Part shown: positions 45,770 to 56,968 of the stretch, piece by piece
Layout: each line of letters begins with the position of its first letter
Position numbering within the stretch: position 1 is the first letter of the stretch
Assembly: GCF_958450345.1 (NCBI RefSeq)
Contig: NC_088782.1
Location: 100,718,358 to 100,782,357 of the forward strand
Reading direction: 5' to 3'
DNA from: Calliphora vicina
Lineage: Eukaryota; Arthropoda; Insecta; Diptera; Calliphoridae
Length of the DNA: 64,000 nt
The notes under the pieces: generated by a model
Told to the model about the DNA's origin: nothing
The model's input: the letters and a program-made list of their open reading frames with translations, nothing else
Databases searched by the model: none
Program-made: the position numbers and the translations under genes

Positions 45770-46857
45770 AAAAAGTGCAATATTTTTGATGGATGGAATT
45801 TTAAAGTGGCGTATTTTTGAATCTAATTGCGATATTGACTTTTTGTAAGACCAAAAATTAACTTATCTAAACAAAAAATTTGTTCGGAATAAATGTGAAT
45901 CAAATTGGTCCTAATATTTGCAATCCTATTAAAATTTTGATACAAATTTTAGTTTTAGAAACTCAATATGTAATATTTAATAATTGGAGCTAAAATCATA
46001 AAAATGGTACTTTTTACAATTTCGACAATGGTGTTCACATTTCCTTCTGGGCTGGGAAAATACTTTGGGAATAAATAAGAAACACATCAGGGTTTCTAAA
46101 ACTGCTTCCTGTTTTTTGATCACAGCTTTGGAATTTTTGAACATGTGGCCCAAATTTGAAATTTTGATAAACAAAAAATAGGTCAAATTACGAAGGGCGT
46201 AGGGGCGACATACTCAAAAAATTGGACATCTTTTTACACAGAAGCGTTCCTCGTAAAGATACCTTATAGAAAAATATAAAATCCTTATATGTTCTTAAAT
46301 AAAGTTTATTTTTAATAATAAAAGAGTTAAGTCACCTTTTCGCCCAAAAAACAGCAAAAATCAACTATTTGTTTCAATATCTAAATTGAAAATCGTTTAT
46401 TTTTGGATCCATAACTGATATTGCTCTGAAATCTTTTGTAGGTTATTCGTAATTTAGTTATCTAACCAACAAAAGAAAATAGAGTCCATTTGGTCCAAAA
46501 GTCCGACATATATTTTTAAAAAAGGGGACCAAGGTATGGCAATATTTAAAAATTTCAATTTTGAAATGCCTATAACTCGGAAAATATAAGAGATAAATAG
46601 CACACCCAAGCATTTTTCAAGACCTAGCGCTTTTCAAAAATATAAAAAACTTTGAAATCGGATGGGAAACAAAAAATTGTACATGTCGAAGGTACCCTAC
46701 TTTGAGCACCCATAGCGCCGCCCCTGGATCATTTGTAGGTCCCATTTTCATAACTTAAACTCAAATACTCCTTGGCTACTCAAATTTTATTGCGATGGGA
46801 TGAAATGCCAGATTTATTTCCAAATAAATTTGATTCTACCTCACTGTGCGGAAACAA
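45770..46857. repeat. Dispersed element with a CCTCACTGTG end
   Basis: The right end reads TTTGATTCTACCTCACTGTG (near 46829-46852), the inverse of the CACAGTGAGGCAGAATCAAA found at 48286. The body contains GGTACCCTACTTTGAG.. and AACTCAAATACTCCTTGG blocks also seen in diverged form at 49860-50180. Terminal CACAGTG suggests the Transib-like group, but the left end was not found. Confidence 0.45.
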
Positions 46858-47475
46858 CTGCAACAAATCGACTAAGATGAAGATGCTTTGTGGAAGCCAT
46901 TTGCTCCCAAGAGGGGTAATGGAGACAAAACAAAAACTAATTAAAAAAAACTAATTTCATTTCATAATTTAGTAACTTCCTAGAAAATTAAAATTTTCAA
47001 AATCGCGACTAATGAAGTAATCTGAAAATAAATATTAGAAAATAGGCTACGAAATATATTTTTAAGAAATAATTAAACAAATATGTGACCAAAAACCGAA
47101 TTTCCTCTAAATTGGCCCACAACTTAAACCAAAAAAGGTACAACCATTAAAAATTTACTTTTAATTCACATTCAGCATTTTTTTACAATTTATTAATTTT
47201 ATTTATTAACAATTTATTTTTTGCTACTTTGACACAATATCGAAACTTTAAATAAAATGTGCAACCTCTAAAAGTTATCCCAATTAGCTCAAATACATAA
47301 ATACATCCAAGAACTATTTTCTGTGAAATTTTAAAAGCAAACAACATCAGAAAAGTGAAATAATAATGTTTGAGAATAATTTTTATATTACCCTAAAGCC
47401 TGAAAATAAGTCGTTTACTATCAATCTAAATATAAATACTCGTATAATACTAAATTGTTTATTCTGTATACCTAC

Positions 47476-47674
47476 CGATGTGGTAAATTCGCTGCCATTA
47501 TAACAAATAAAGAAATTAAATACCAAAAAGGACAACAAACCCACGGAATACTTAAAAGTGTGAGACATACTTATCATCACCATGGAGAAAGCCATTAAAC
47601 AAATTGCTACAGATGATGTAATAAAATTCACCAGAAATGATATATTAAAAATAATATTTATTTCTTTAGAAAAT
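47476..47674 (-). CDS. Odorant receptor, exon 3
   Basis: The acceptor TTTCTAG before 47674 completes the split codon from exon 2. The donor TCG|GTAGGT leaves phase 0. The 199 nt encode roughly residues 287-352, with two hydrophobic helices (around NFITSSVAICLMAFSMVMIS and GLLSFLVFNFFICY) matching helices 5 and 6 of the family. Confidence 0.88.
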
Positions 47675-47809
47675 CTAGAAAGAAGAAATTAAAAACTGTG
47701 TTATTTCTTGTACATACTTAACTATTATAATTTATTTGATGGAAATTGTAACATCCATTGCTTGACAACAAAGCAGCTAGCTACTCTTTTCAATTAAGTA
47801 CTTACTTAC

Positions 47810-48242
47810 CTCAACAGTTTTATATGATAGATTATTAATATCTTTAGCTCCTCATTTGCCTTGGCAGATGCGGCATTCAAACTCCTCAAGGCATTTCGCA
47901 AATAATCGAAATGCATTTGCATTTGTGTGATGAAGAAACACAACATAAATTCACCCGCCATTATGAAGGACACTCCTGTCAGCGACGATTGCAATTGACA
48001 CAAGTATGCAGCCGTAAAATTCCACCAAGTTTTTGAGTTTTCTTTTGTTTGCCATGGATACCAGGTGTTCGATTGATACAGATACATAATGTGTTGGTCG
48101 GCGGCAAAATGTTCATAGATAATTTCCAAAAAGGGCAGAGAGTTGTAGAAACAAAAGGCGAATATGAAAAATATCATTGTGCGTTTCATTAAATTCCCCG
48201 AAATTTTTGCAAAATATTGAACGCGATATAAAGCATTGGAAT
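47810..48242 (-). CDS. Odorant receptor, exon 2
   Basis: Acceptor TCTCCCTTAG before 48242, donor GAG|GTAAGTAAG after 47810. The 433 nt carry the frame from phase 1 to phase 2. It encodes about residues 142-286, with hydrophobic segments for helices 3 (MIFFIFAFCFYNSLPFLEII) and 4 (SLTGVSFIMAGEFMLCFFI) and a long extracellular loop with aromatic residues between them. The intron to exon 3 is only 135 bp, the usual size in flies. Confidence 0.9.
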
Positions 48243-48285
48243 CTAAGGGAGAAAAAAGCGTAGGTGTTCTTAGTATGTTGGTGAT

Positions 48286-48475
48286 GCACAGTGAGGCAGA
48301 ATCAAACAATTTTTTTGGCAAATAAATCTGCAATTTCTAAATGTTTGGAGCGACGCTGTGGACACCCCACGGATTTCCCCTTGAAGTACACCTCAGACAT
48401 GCAAAGTAATGTTTACAAATATACAATCTCTGTTTTGTTATCTATCTATTTTATCTCTTATTATAACAAAATAAA
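48286..48475. repeat. Truncated element starting CACAGTGAGG
   Basis: The left end CACAGTGAGGCAGAATCAAA begins 44 bases upstream of receptor exon 2, inside intron 1. It is the inverted counterpart of the end near 46850. The element is cut on the right by an R1 copy. Confidence 0.45.
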
Positions 48476-49040
48476 CAAGTCCAAACTAATTATGGACCAA
48501 GCGCCATAAAATTAGGTGGCATGACATCTGTATATGTGAAACCTATTTGTGTTGAATTTTATTTGAATACCAACATTTTTATGAAATCTATACCCATTAA
48601 AATCATTTTCGTAAGTGGGCATTATATGGGAGCTATGACTAATTATGGACCGATCATCACACAATTTGGTGAGGCGGGTGCGGCTTTTAAAAAACTTATT
48701 TTAGCCGAATTTGGTTTGGATATCTATATAACTAAGATGCTTATGAGAGCTTAACTATTTGCAGATAGGACAATCGTATGGGGGCTAGGAGAAATAATGT
48801 CCTTGGGACAATAGAAGAGCTTGTACCAAATTTTGTCAAATTATATTTGAATTTGCGACCTGTAGTTTGATAACTAGGGTTACATGGACGGACGGACGGC
48901 CATCGCTTAAATGACTCAGAAAGTGATCCTTAGCAGATTGGTATACTTTAAGGTGGGTGTTGGGCCAATATTTTTGCACATTACAAACATGAGCACTAAT
49001 CCAAAATACCCTCCCCACTATGGTTATGTAGGGTATAAAT
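48476..49040 (+). repeat. Dispersed repeat family R1, copy d (diverged)
   Basis: A diverged R1 copy with GGGAGCTATGACTAATTATG, TATGGGGGCTAGG, a GGACGGACGG stretch, GACTCAGAAAGTGATC and the end CCCTCCCCACTATGG. It lies in receptor intron 1. Confidence 0.7.
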
Positions 49041-49049
49041 ATATGTCCA

Positions 49050-50185
49050 ATTTTCAATAGGTGTCCTTAACCGATCCTTCAAATTCAAGCCATTTTATGT
49101 CGAAATTTAGTATTTAGCCTATTTGTTCCAAAATCTAAAGCCGGAAATCCCCAATGGAATGTAGTTCCACATACCCTAGTATGTTCTTAGTCAGCCATAT
49201 AACCCATTTAACAGCATCGGTCCAAAGGTGGTCCAAAGGGGGCAAAAAAATGCTTTTGGGATTTTTGGTTTTCTTTTGGTACTATTTTTCTACAATATAT
49301 TTTAGTATTTATCAATAATTAACTGTTTGGAATGCTTATGTAAAGTTTCTACAACAAAAAAAACCATTTTAGGACATTTTTCGGACAGACCTAAATACTT
49401 CCAGAGCATGATATTTCTATATTTTGTAATGTCACATTATTATATATTAAATTACATATCTAAAAATGGGTAAACACATTTCGGAAACCCAGCTTTGGGA
49501 TTTGACAACAAAATGTCGATACAAAATATAATAAATTCGGAAGGGCCTATGGAAATCCCTATTAGCATATTTTAGTAGTTTTCTATTTTAGAGCAAAACC
49601 TGCTTAGATACGTTTCAAAAAAATATAAATTCTTTATAAATGCCCTAAAAAACTTTCTTTCTAGGAAACAAAGAATAGTAGCAGTTTTTCGGAAAAAAAA
49701 CAAAAATTCAAGATTTTCTCAATTTTCAAAATCTATTAGTTTTGTACTCGTAAAAGGTATTGGTTTTAAAGTTTTTAATATTATTTGTTATTTATTGTTT
49801 AACTAACATGATACATTTTAATGAAATCGGTCATACATTGTGCTCGATATTATGAATAAAACTGGGCCAGGGTATTGAGAAATTTTGAAATTTGAATATT
49901 CAAATGCGTATAACTCCACAACTACAAAAGATGTGTAGTACATGCTACTATTCTTTTATTTATACGCCAAATCATGTTAAAATCGTTGATCTTTGCAAAT
50001 CACAAAATATTCTCAATCATTTAAATATGTTGTATGTCTGAGTTGCATTGCTTTGAGGAGTCTATTGGGTCTGTCTTCAAAAAATAAACTCGAATACTCC
50101 TCTACTACAACTAAGTTGCACGCCAATCGGATCAGCCAGTTAGGAACGATTTATTACCAAAATATTTAGATTTTGCCCCGCTGTG
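49050..50185. repeat. Degraded dispersed element ending CCCCGCTGTGCGC
   Basis: The segment shows AACTCGAATACTCCTCTACT..GTTGCACGCCAATCGGAT and a terminal TTTGCCCCGCTGTGCG that resemble the 45770-46857 element and its CACTGTG end. It is non-coding and lies in receptor intron 1. Confidence 0.4.
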
Positions 50186-50998
50186 CGCTATTTATTCTTA
50201 TAAGGTTAATATGATTTGACTTAACCTCTGACATGTGAAAAGAAAAAATTTCACTTTACTAATCCCATTATGTCAATAATTGACAATATATCTGTAATTT
50301 GCAACAAATCTGGTAAAAAAATTGTATCAATTAATTTTAAACAAATTTCGTGAACTAACTCAATTTCTCAGGAAATTTACCAATTTTTCACTACTCATTT
50401 TCCAGGTTTTTTGGAACGCAAATTTTTTCACCAAAAAATGTGAAAAGGAATTCTTTTTTTATTGTTTTTCGTATCTAACCGCTGGACTTTGCGTATATCT
50501 GTCTATATCGGTGTATTTGTCGCAAACCACATTTGTATATTCTAATAAATAATAATAATATAATAATAAATGTTACGTTGCTTTTAATAAAAATTTTAAA
50601 ATTTTTTAAAAATAATAAATTAATTTTGGTTTTAATCCGTTTACTTTTGAAGGGAATGTGGGCTCTTAAAATTTATAAATAACAATGTAATCCTGCCGTA
50701 CGAATTAATTGTGGTTAGAGTAGTATGTTATGGTTAACCAGTTTTAATGAAATATATTTTCTAAAGCTCATTGAAACATATTTATGGAAAACTTTGATAA
50801 CATTTTTAAAAATATTGATTTATTTTATAGAAAATTATAGCATATGAAAATATTTCGTAAAATATAAAAAATAATAGCAAAAGAAGAATTCAAAAATGCT
50901 AAATTTCCGAAGATTTAGTACACAATTCTTAACACATTTCATATTATCGTCCACAAATAAAACTAAATTTAAGGAGACCTTTTTCATATTAAAAATAA

Positions 50999-51180
50999 TT
51001 TAATATAAACCGGTTAACCAGTTTTTTTGAAGACAAAAACTGTAACCGTTTAACCGTTTTTTTTAAAGACAATAATCAAAACCGGTTTTTTCAAAAACAC
51101 ATTTTGTCGGTTAAACCGGAAACCGGTTTTTTAAATTTGCCGGTTTTTTGGACACTCTAAACTGGTTAACCGGTTTATAT
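50999..51180. repeat. Cluster of AACCGG/CCGGTT motifs, copy 2
   Basis: TAAACCGGTTAACCAG, AAACCGGTTTTTTC and CTGGTTAACCGGTTT recur within 180 bp, as at 44862 and 62205. It lies in receptor intron 1. Confidence 0.6.
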
Positions 51181-51620
51181 TAAATTATAGAGTCCATCTC
51201 TGAGTCTGTTGATATAGTTTGTTTGATATTGAAAATGGGTAATATCGATCCATGATTTTACCTAGCCCCCTTTCAAATGTCCCCCATCCCGGAATACTAT
51301 TTCAGCAGTCATCAATATATGGATTATGCGGCAATCCTGATAAAATGTTACACAAATTAGTTCTAAGTACTATGAACTTATACTGTTAAGTATGACGAAA
51401 ATCGGGCAATATATGTCCCTATTCCACATACGAGGCCCCCTTTGAAAATGACTTGGACATTCATAATTCTCTTATAACAATTAATATCGTGATGAAATTG
51501 GACAGAAACAAGTTTTATTCGAACTTAAATCCTCTACAAACTTTTGTGAGGATTGGTCACATATCCATAGTGGATATACCGAATTCGGCTCAGCCGAATA
51601 TAACACTTTTACTTGTTTAC
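51181..51620. repeat. Dispersed element ending in the TTCGGCTCAGCCGAA hairpin
   Basis: R1-like words (ATTTTACCTAGCCCCC, CAAATGTCC) lead to a terminal hairpin at 51584-51598 followed by TATAACACTTTTACTTGTT. The end structure is the same as at 19088. The rest of intron 1 to 52246 shows no recognisable feature. Confidence 0.45.
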
Positions 51621-52246
51621 CCCTTGATTTTTAAAATCCAAAATCAAAACATAAACTCAACTACACCTCCACTATAGCTATGGAAAATGTTAATAAAAGC
51701 GAACTATTCGTTTAGCATTTTACATATTTATTTCCACATTTTTCAGTTCAACCACTGTGCATTATATTTTCCGTATGTGGCTATACTAGAGTTTCGTGTT
51801 CGGTTCGGAGGTGTTGAGAGCTCTTTTGAAAATGCTTTCTATTTTTTTGACTTTAAAAACATCACCATTCCATTTTATATCAACGGACAAGTTCTCCCGC
51901 TACTGTTTAATAACATTGGAAACAGTTTGATAGCAGATTCGCCAACTTTTTGTAGGACCAAATTAGTTTTTATTGAAAATATTTAATAATTTTAGTACCT
52001 ACGCACTTTTACAAAGGTAACTTGATCAAAAAAAATCAAATAATACTTGGGTTAAAAGTTTTAATGAAAAACGTGTATTAATAATTTTACGATCTCAGTC
52101 CTTAAATACGTACAATACTTTGTCATCAACATAAAATCCTGACGCATGGTATGCTTCATTTTATACACTCTGCCTGCATACCGACTTACATTCAGACAAT
52201 AACAAAATATATGTACGTATTCATATATGTTAAACAGTGTTCTTAC

Positions 52247-52670
52247 CATGTTGCACATGTTCATGTGGAAATATTTCCTGTAATTCTTCCAACAATTTAG
52301 CTATACGTTTGCCATGCCAGAACATGATGAACATTTTGCAGGCAGCCACCAATGTTAAACCCATTATGCCACCAGTCTCGGATATTTGAGCAACCAGGGC
52401 AATTTGATATTCTGGCTCCATGTTAGCAGCGGTATACAAGTGCGCCGACTGGGGCGCAAGCAAATAGATAAACATGCCGATAGTCTGATAAATCAAGTTC
52501 GTTGCGCCAAATATAAACCAGAATTTGGTAATAAACCATTTGGCTGTACACCATGGTGAATGATGTTGTTTTGTCAATGCTCCGCTCCAGGTGAACGGTT
52601 GTATTGCAGACATTTTAAAGGCAATATTTGGATAATACATAAAGTCATAAAGCTGATAAGTCTTAGCCAT
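52247..52670 (-). CDS. Odorant receptor, exon 1 (start; whole gene encodes 420 aa)
   Basis: The ATG at 52670 begins MAKTYQLYDFMYYPNIAF; an in-frame upstream extension rich in Lys is unlike receptor N-termini. The exon encodes 141 codons with helices 1 and 2 and ends at CATG|GTAAGA in phase 1, matching exon 2. The five exons sum to 1263 nt, giving 420 residues and about seven hydrophobic segments, the standard size of an insect odorant receptor. The protein acts as a ligand-tuning subunit with the co-receptor Orco in olfactory neuron membranes (family knowledge). I cannot assign a Drosophila Or number. All splice sites are canonical and no break is seen, so the gene appears intact despite introns of 4.0 and 5.3 kb. 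Confidence 0.9.
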
Positions 52671-53560
52671 GAGGAAAACTTTTATTTTTTTTTTTGGTTT
52701 GCTTTTACCTTTCAAGTTAACAAATTTTATTTATTTTATTTTTAAGTCTACTCGTTAACTACTTAAATGACTTTAAACATGGGCTTAAATAAACATTGCT
52801 CTTTTATCCAGTTTTCTTTATTCAGCAGCGCCATAGTCGTTGAAAGTCAATTAAGGTTTTGTGTGTTTAAAAATGGGTTGATTTTCTCAACCATCTTTTG
52901 ATGGTTGATTGCTTACCAAGTTTTCTGTGTGTTTGCTTGTTTGGTTGTTTGTTGTTTGCCACCATGCCTGGTGTTTTCTCGATACACTTTTTTTAATTTT
53001 TAAGTCTTTTAGTCGTTTGTCATACGGTGTGTACGATTCCTTTGATTTCAAATTCACAAAACGAAAAATACTCTTACTAACAACAAAGAACGCAAACAAA
53101 AAAATAACTGAGCATTCACATGCTGTGTCAGAATTTCCATATATTTTCCCCAACCAGCATACTACTCAATTACCGTGAGTGTCTGCAAGCTGCCAAAAGA
53201 AACTTAAATGGCGTTTGTCACTTTTTTCTCATTCTTATTTTTACGTCGTTACCGCTATATATTAAGTATATGTAGTGTTATACGAGTATATATGACAGAG
53301 ACAATGTACATGTTTGTAAATGTATAGACATTAGTTTGTAGGAGAACAGAGTGTTCTCGCAGAGAGTGTATAAATCGGTAATAATATATCACTTAGCATA
53401 CCTTTGCCCATTCACACACTCATTCCGTGTATGTTTTTGTGATTTTAAACTTTAACTCATTAACAGCAAGTGGGTAGAAAAATACCCCAAAATTCTCCGT
53501 TTTCATGGATACATAAAGGAAGAATAGAACTACTCAAGAAAAAATTGGGCATGTAGAAAA
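52671..53560. other. Upstream region of the odorant receptor gene
   Basis: Presumed promoter and 5' flank of the receptor gene. No clear TATA box or repeat was found. An 89-codon plus-strand frame at 52909-53178 starts with TTG rather than ATG and is not supported. Confidence 0.35.
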
Positions 53561-53940
53561 ATTCACCAAAAAAATCTATATAAATAAAAATCAAATGTCG
53601 GATGGATAGTACAACTTATGTTTTTACGCCCACTTTTTTCGATTTATCTAAAATCGGAAAACGGCTGCGCCGATATGGCTAATATTTTTTTTATTGTTCG
53701 TAGTATGTAATCCAATTTAAATTCTTATTGAAAGTAAAATTGACCACGGCCACTTTTTTCGATATTCTTAAATCGCATAACACCTGGACCATTTCGGGTA
53801 TTTTTTTTTCAAATGTTCGCAATAGTCCACAAATGTTTTTTATAGAAAGAAAATATACACCCACTTATCAAATACATCTCCAAATATGTAACCAAACCCA
53901 ACAGTTCTAGGAGACAGTACCGAACTAGTGATTTTACCGA
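53561..53940. repeat. Helitron-like non-autonomous fragments
   Basis: AAAACGGCTGCGCCGATATGG and a second C-C-A-C-T-T-T-T-T-T-C-G-A-T block 120 bp later resemble the 5' part of the Helitron-like repeats at 18435 and 56245. Neither end is clear. Confidence 0.35.
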
Positions 53941-54112
53941 TCATTTAGGGTGGGGGCTAGTTACTTCAATAGCCACGTGACTAATCATTTTAACACTGGC
54001 ATATCCTAAGCAGGGGGTCAATTAATCCTTTTGATTACAATGTGACTATCTGATAGCTGAACGAAAGAGTCAAAACTTCTGGTGGGTAAAATAAAGTGCA
54101 GTACAAAAAAAG

Positions 54113-54358
54113 TTTGAAGTGACTTCACCATAGGTTACTAAGAGACACTAAAGTGAGTATTGACTTCATGCTGTTACATGGGATATCGTATACTTAAGCA
54201 AAAATAAAAATAAACTGTATGAGAATTATATCAACACAATTTGTATAAAACTAGTTTGTACGAATTACTCACAAAATGTTTAAAGTGACTACACTCCAGA
54301 TTACTTAGAGACACTTAAGTGTCAATTGTCTTCACGCTAAATTACTTGGGATGTATAA
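54113..54358. repeat. Diverged direct repeat, 166-bp period
   Basis: A block reading AAGTGACTTCACCATAGGTTAC then AAGAGACACTAAAGTG and GACTTCATGCT (54117-54190) recurs at 54283-54357 in the same order with scattered changes. Between them the sequence is AT-rich. Function unknown. Confidence 0.5.
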
Positions 54359-54479
54359 AGTAACCAATTGTCTACTCTCTGCACTACAAAGTGCACACAC
54401 GTGTCAAATGACCAAAAAATATATAAATTGGAGTCAGCTAACTGATAAGACATTAATGACAATTACTGTCTTTAAGGGA

Positions 54480-54764
54480 TACATTGACTACTTGCTTAAC
54501 TGCTGGGAAGGCAGTGATATGGATGAGTTAGTGTGGAGAATTCCAACGATGAAGTCACTCAATTTCAAATGGGTCATTTATGAAAGACATCCAACTGTTG
54601 TTCATTTAGCCGTACATCAGGAGAATGGTCAAAGAGTATACTTTACTGTGGAGAATGTATTACAACGAGTTGATCGACCGCCATCTACAACATTGATCAG
54701 ATTTTTTGAAATGTGTCGGAAAGATGACTTTGCCCGAGCGTTGCTATACTCCGAAGTGCCATGA
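54480..54764 (+). pseudogene. Helitron Rep-region remnant
   Basis: The frame shows GSDMDELVWRIP, then YERHPTVVHLAVHQENGQRV, VYFTVENVLQRVDRPPSTTL and FFEMCRKDDFARALLYSEVP. These match the region after the Rep catalytic domain of Helitron proteins. A deletion has joined GSDMDE to VWRIP, and the flanking Rep and helicase parts are missing. The frame ends at a stop just after the SEVP motif. It is a dead fragment. Confidence 0.8.
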
Positions 54765-54880
54765 TATTTGCAATTAATCGTCAAGGAAATTTCAAAGGCG
54801 GTAACAAGGAAATCCAGTTCCAGTTTTCCCCCATTTTTTCCCACCGACGAATTAGGTCGCATTTACACAGTCCGTCATGG

Positions 54881-54990
54881 TGGCGGCATGGTGTAGAGGT
54901 TAAAGTGCTAGCCTACAAAACCTAGCACCCCAGGTTCGATCTCTGGCAGAGGACGAAAAATTGTCTTCATGGTTTTCGAGTTTTTAAAAA
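54881..54990 (+). repeat. tRNA-derived SINE-like repeat with A and B boxes
   Basis: An A box TGGTGTAGAGG (54889-54899) and B box GGTTCGATCTC (54933-54943) are spaced 33 bases apart, as in tRNA promoters. The GTGCTAG..CTAGCAC arms could form an anticodon-like stem, but the acceptor stem does not pair. A tRNA-derived SINE head is therefore more likely than a functional tRNA. Confidence 0.5.
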
Positions 54991-55370
54991 TTAACCCCCT
55001 CTATACAATCCATCCAAGAGGAAGAAAAATTTTGTTTTTACTTTTTTTAGAATAACTCCAGGGACTCCAAATTTGTATCTACGGTAAAGTTAAATAACTC
55101 TTGTGAACATATCAATGCATTCTAAATGTGTCTAGTCACACTAATTATTAATCGGCATTATTTAATCGGCTCAGGTGTTCGGAATGGGGATCGGTGGGTG
55201 GACACATTTAAGTCACATATTTAAAAAAAAAAATCGCCAAAAAGACATTTAGAATCCGAATGAGCTGAAATTTAAAATGTATATAGTCCTTGAGAAGATC
55301 TACAAAAAATACGCTTATATGTGTATGTTCTCTCTTTTAGTTCAAGAGATATTTAGGTTTAATTTTTATA

Positions 55371-55735
55371 CCTTACACCGCCATAGTGGGGAGGGTATTA
55401 TGCGTTTGTGCAGATGTTTGTAACGCCCAAAAATATTAGTCTAACACCCACCTTAAAGTATACCGATCTACTTAGAATCACTTTCTGAGTCGATTAAACA
55501 ATGTCCGTCCGTCCCTCTGGTTGGCTGACTGGTTGTCCATGTAAACCTTGTGCGCAGAGTACACGTCGCAATTTTGAAGATATTTCGATCAAATTTGGTA
55601 CATATTATTTTTTCGGCCCAAGGACCAAGCCTATTGAAACTGGCTGAAATCGGTCCATTATTTCACCTAGCCCCCATACAAATGTCCTTCCGAAATTGGA
55701 CTTTATCTGTCATAAATATTTAATTTATAAATAAG
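55371..55735 (-). repeat. Dispersed repeat family R1, copy e (truncated, reverse)
   Basis: Runs from ACACCGCCATAGTGGGGAGG through CTTAGAATCACTTTCTGAGT, CTTGTGCGCAGAGTAC and CCCCCATACAAATGTCC, then stops; the GTCGGGCTTGA end is missing. Nested in family B. Confidence 0.7.
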
Positions 55736-56244
55736 CTAAATAACGTCCAAAAAAAACACAAACTTAATTCATTTCACTAAAATGTCAATCTTCAAGTCAT
55801 AAGGTTTCCACCGATATCAAAAACTTATATAAAAACCTTATATATACTCTTCAGAAGCTCCACAAACCTTGCCCACTTTCAAAAATGTTCCCGTTTTTTC
55901 ATATCTTGCATCAAGTCGGTCTTGCGTGATCAATGTTGGGTAACGTCAAAAAAATAGTAAAAAACTAAAATTTTTAAGCTACAAAGTGATTTTTGTGAGC
56001 TATTTAGAGTGTCTAGATATGTTCAGATTGCATTGATATATTTACAAGAGTTGATCAACTTTACCGTAGCTACAACTTTGTTTAATATTGTTAGTGGAAA
56101 ATTAGGAGTGCCTGGAAGTTATTATAAAAAATGGGAAAAAAAATTTTTTCTTACAATATTTTTTAAAAAAAAACTGCACGACAAAGTTTTTTTTTTGGAA
56201 AAATTTGTTAACAAAAATTGTTTGGCAGACTATTATCTATATTA

Positions 56245-56968
56245 TCTATATATATAAAAATGGATGTTTGTATGTGTGTATGTATGTATGTATGTTCCGA
56301 ATGAACTCAAAAACGGCTGGACCGATTTTGATGAAATTTTCAGGGAATCTTCAGAATAGTCTAGCGGGTAACACTGTAAGGTCAGATTTTTGATTTTCGG
56401 TCTGTGGGCGGAGGGGCGTGGCATTATCAAATTTTTACATTATACCGCTAATGCCATCTATATATATAAAAAACGGCTCCACCGATTTTGATGAAATTTT
56501 CAGGGAATCTTCAGAATATCCCAGCGGGTAACACTGTATAGTCAGATTTTTGATATTCGGTCTGTGGGCGGAGGGGTGTGTAAAAATCTAATTTTTACAT
56601 TATACCGCTAATGCCCTATCTACTTATATATATAAAAATGGATGTGTGTATATATGTTCCGTATGGACTCAAAAATGGCTGGACCTATTTTGATGATATT
56701 TTCACGGTGTCTTCAGAAAAGCCTATTAGGTAACAGTGTAAAGTCAGATTTTAATTTTCTGTGTAATAAACAATTTGGTTTGCTTATAGGGTCATGAATA
56801 AGATATTTCCATACTGAATTTTTGAATTCATTAGAACCAGCCGAAATGCGACTACATGTATTAACATTGAAGGTTGATTCACCGACACTGTATATTAAAA
56901 TCGAGATCGATATGCAATATAAAACAGATGTTTTCTAAAGGCCAGCAACGCGGACCGGGTTCAGCTAG
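56245..56968 (+). mobile_element. Non-autonomous Helitron with repeated heads, inserted in family B
   Basis: The element starts TCTATATATATAAAAATGG and ends GCGGACCGGGTTCAGCTAG, between host A and T with no duplication, as Helitrons do. The copy of family B at 10736-10766 shows the empty site (CTATATTA|TTGCCATATAAAG). Inside, the head module (TATATATAAAAA plus ACGGCT..CCGATTTTGATGAAATTTTC) occurs three times at about 56245, 56456 and 56622, with a single 3' end. There is no protein. Confidence 0.8.

Noticed and set aside
51687..51986. 99-codon frame in receptor intron 1
   Set aside because: AT-rich chance composition with no recognisable domain; antisense to the receptor gene and next to dispersed repeats.
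52909..53178. 89-codon frame with a hydrophobic N-terminus upstream of the receptor
   Set aside because: It would have to start at TTG. There is no ATG in a suitable place and no family match.
54881..54955. Functional tRNA gene
   Set aside because: A and B boxes are present, but the ends do not form an acceptor stem and the T arm pairs poorly; a SINE-like repeat is more likely.
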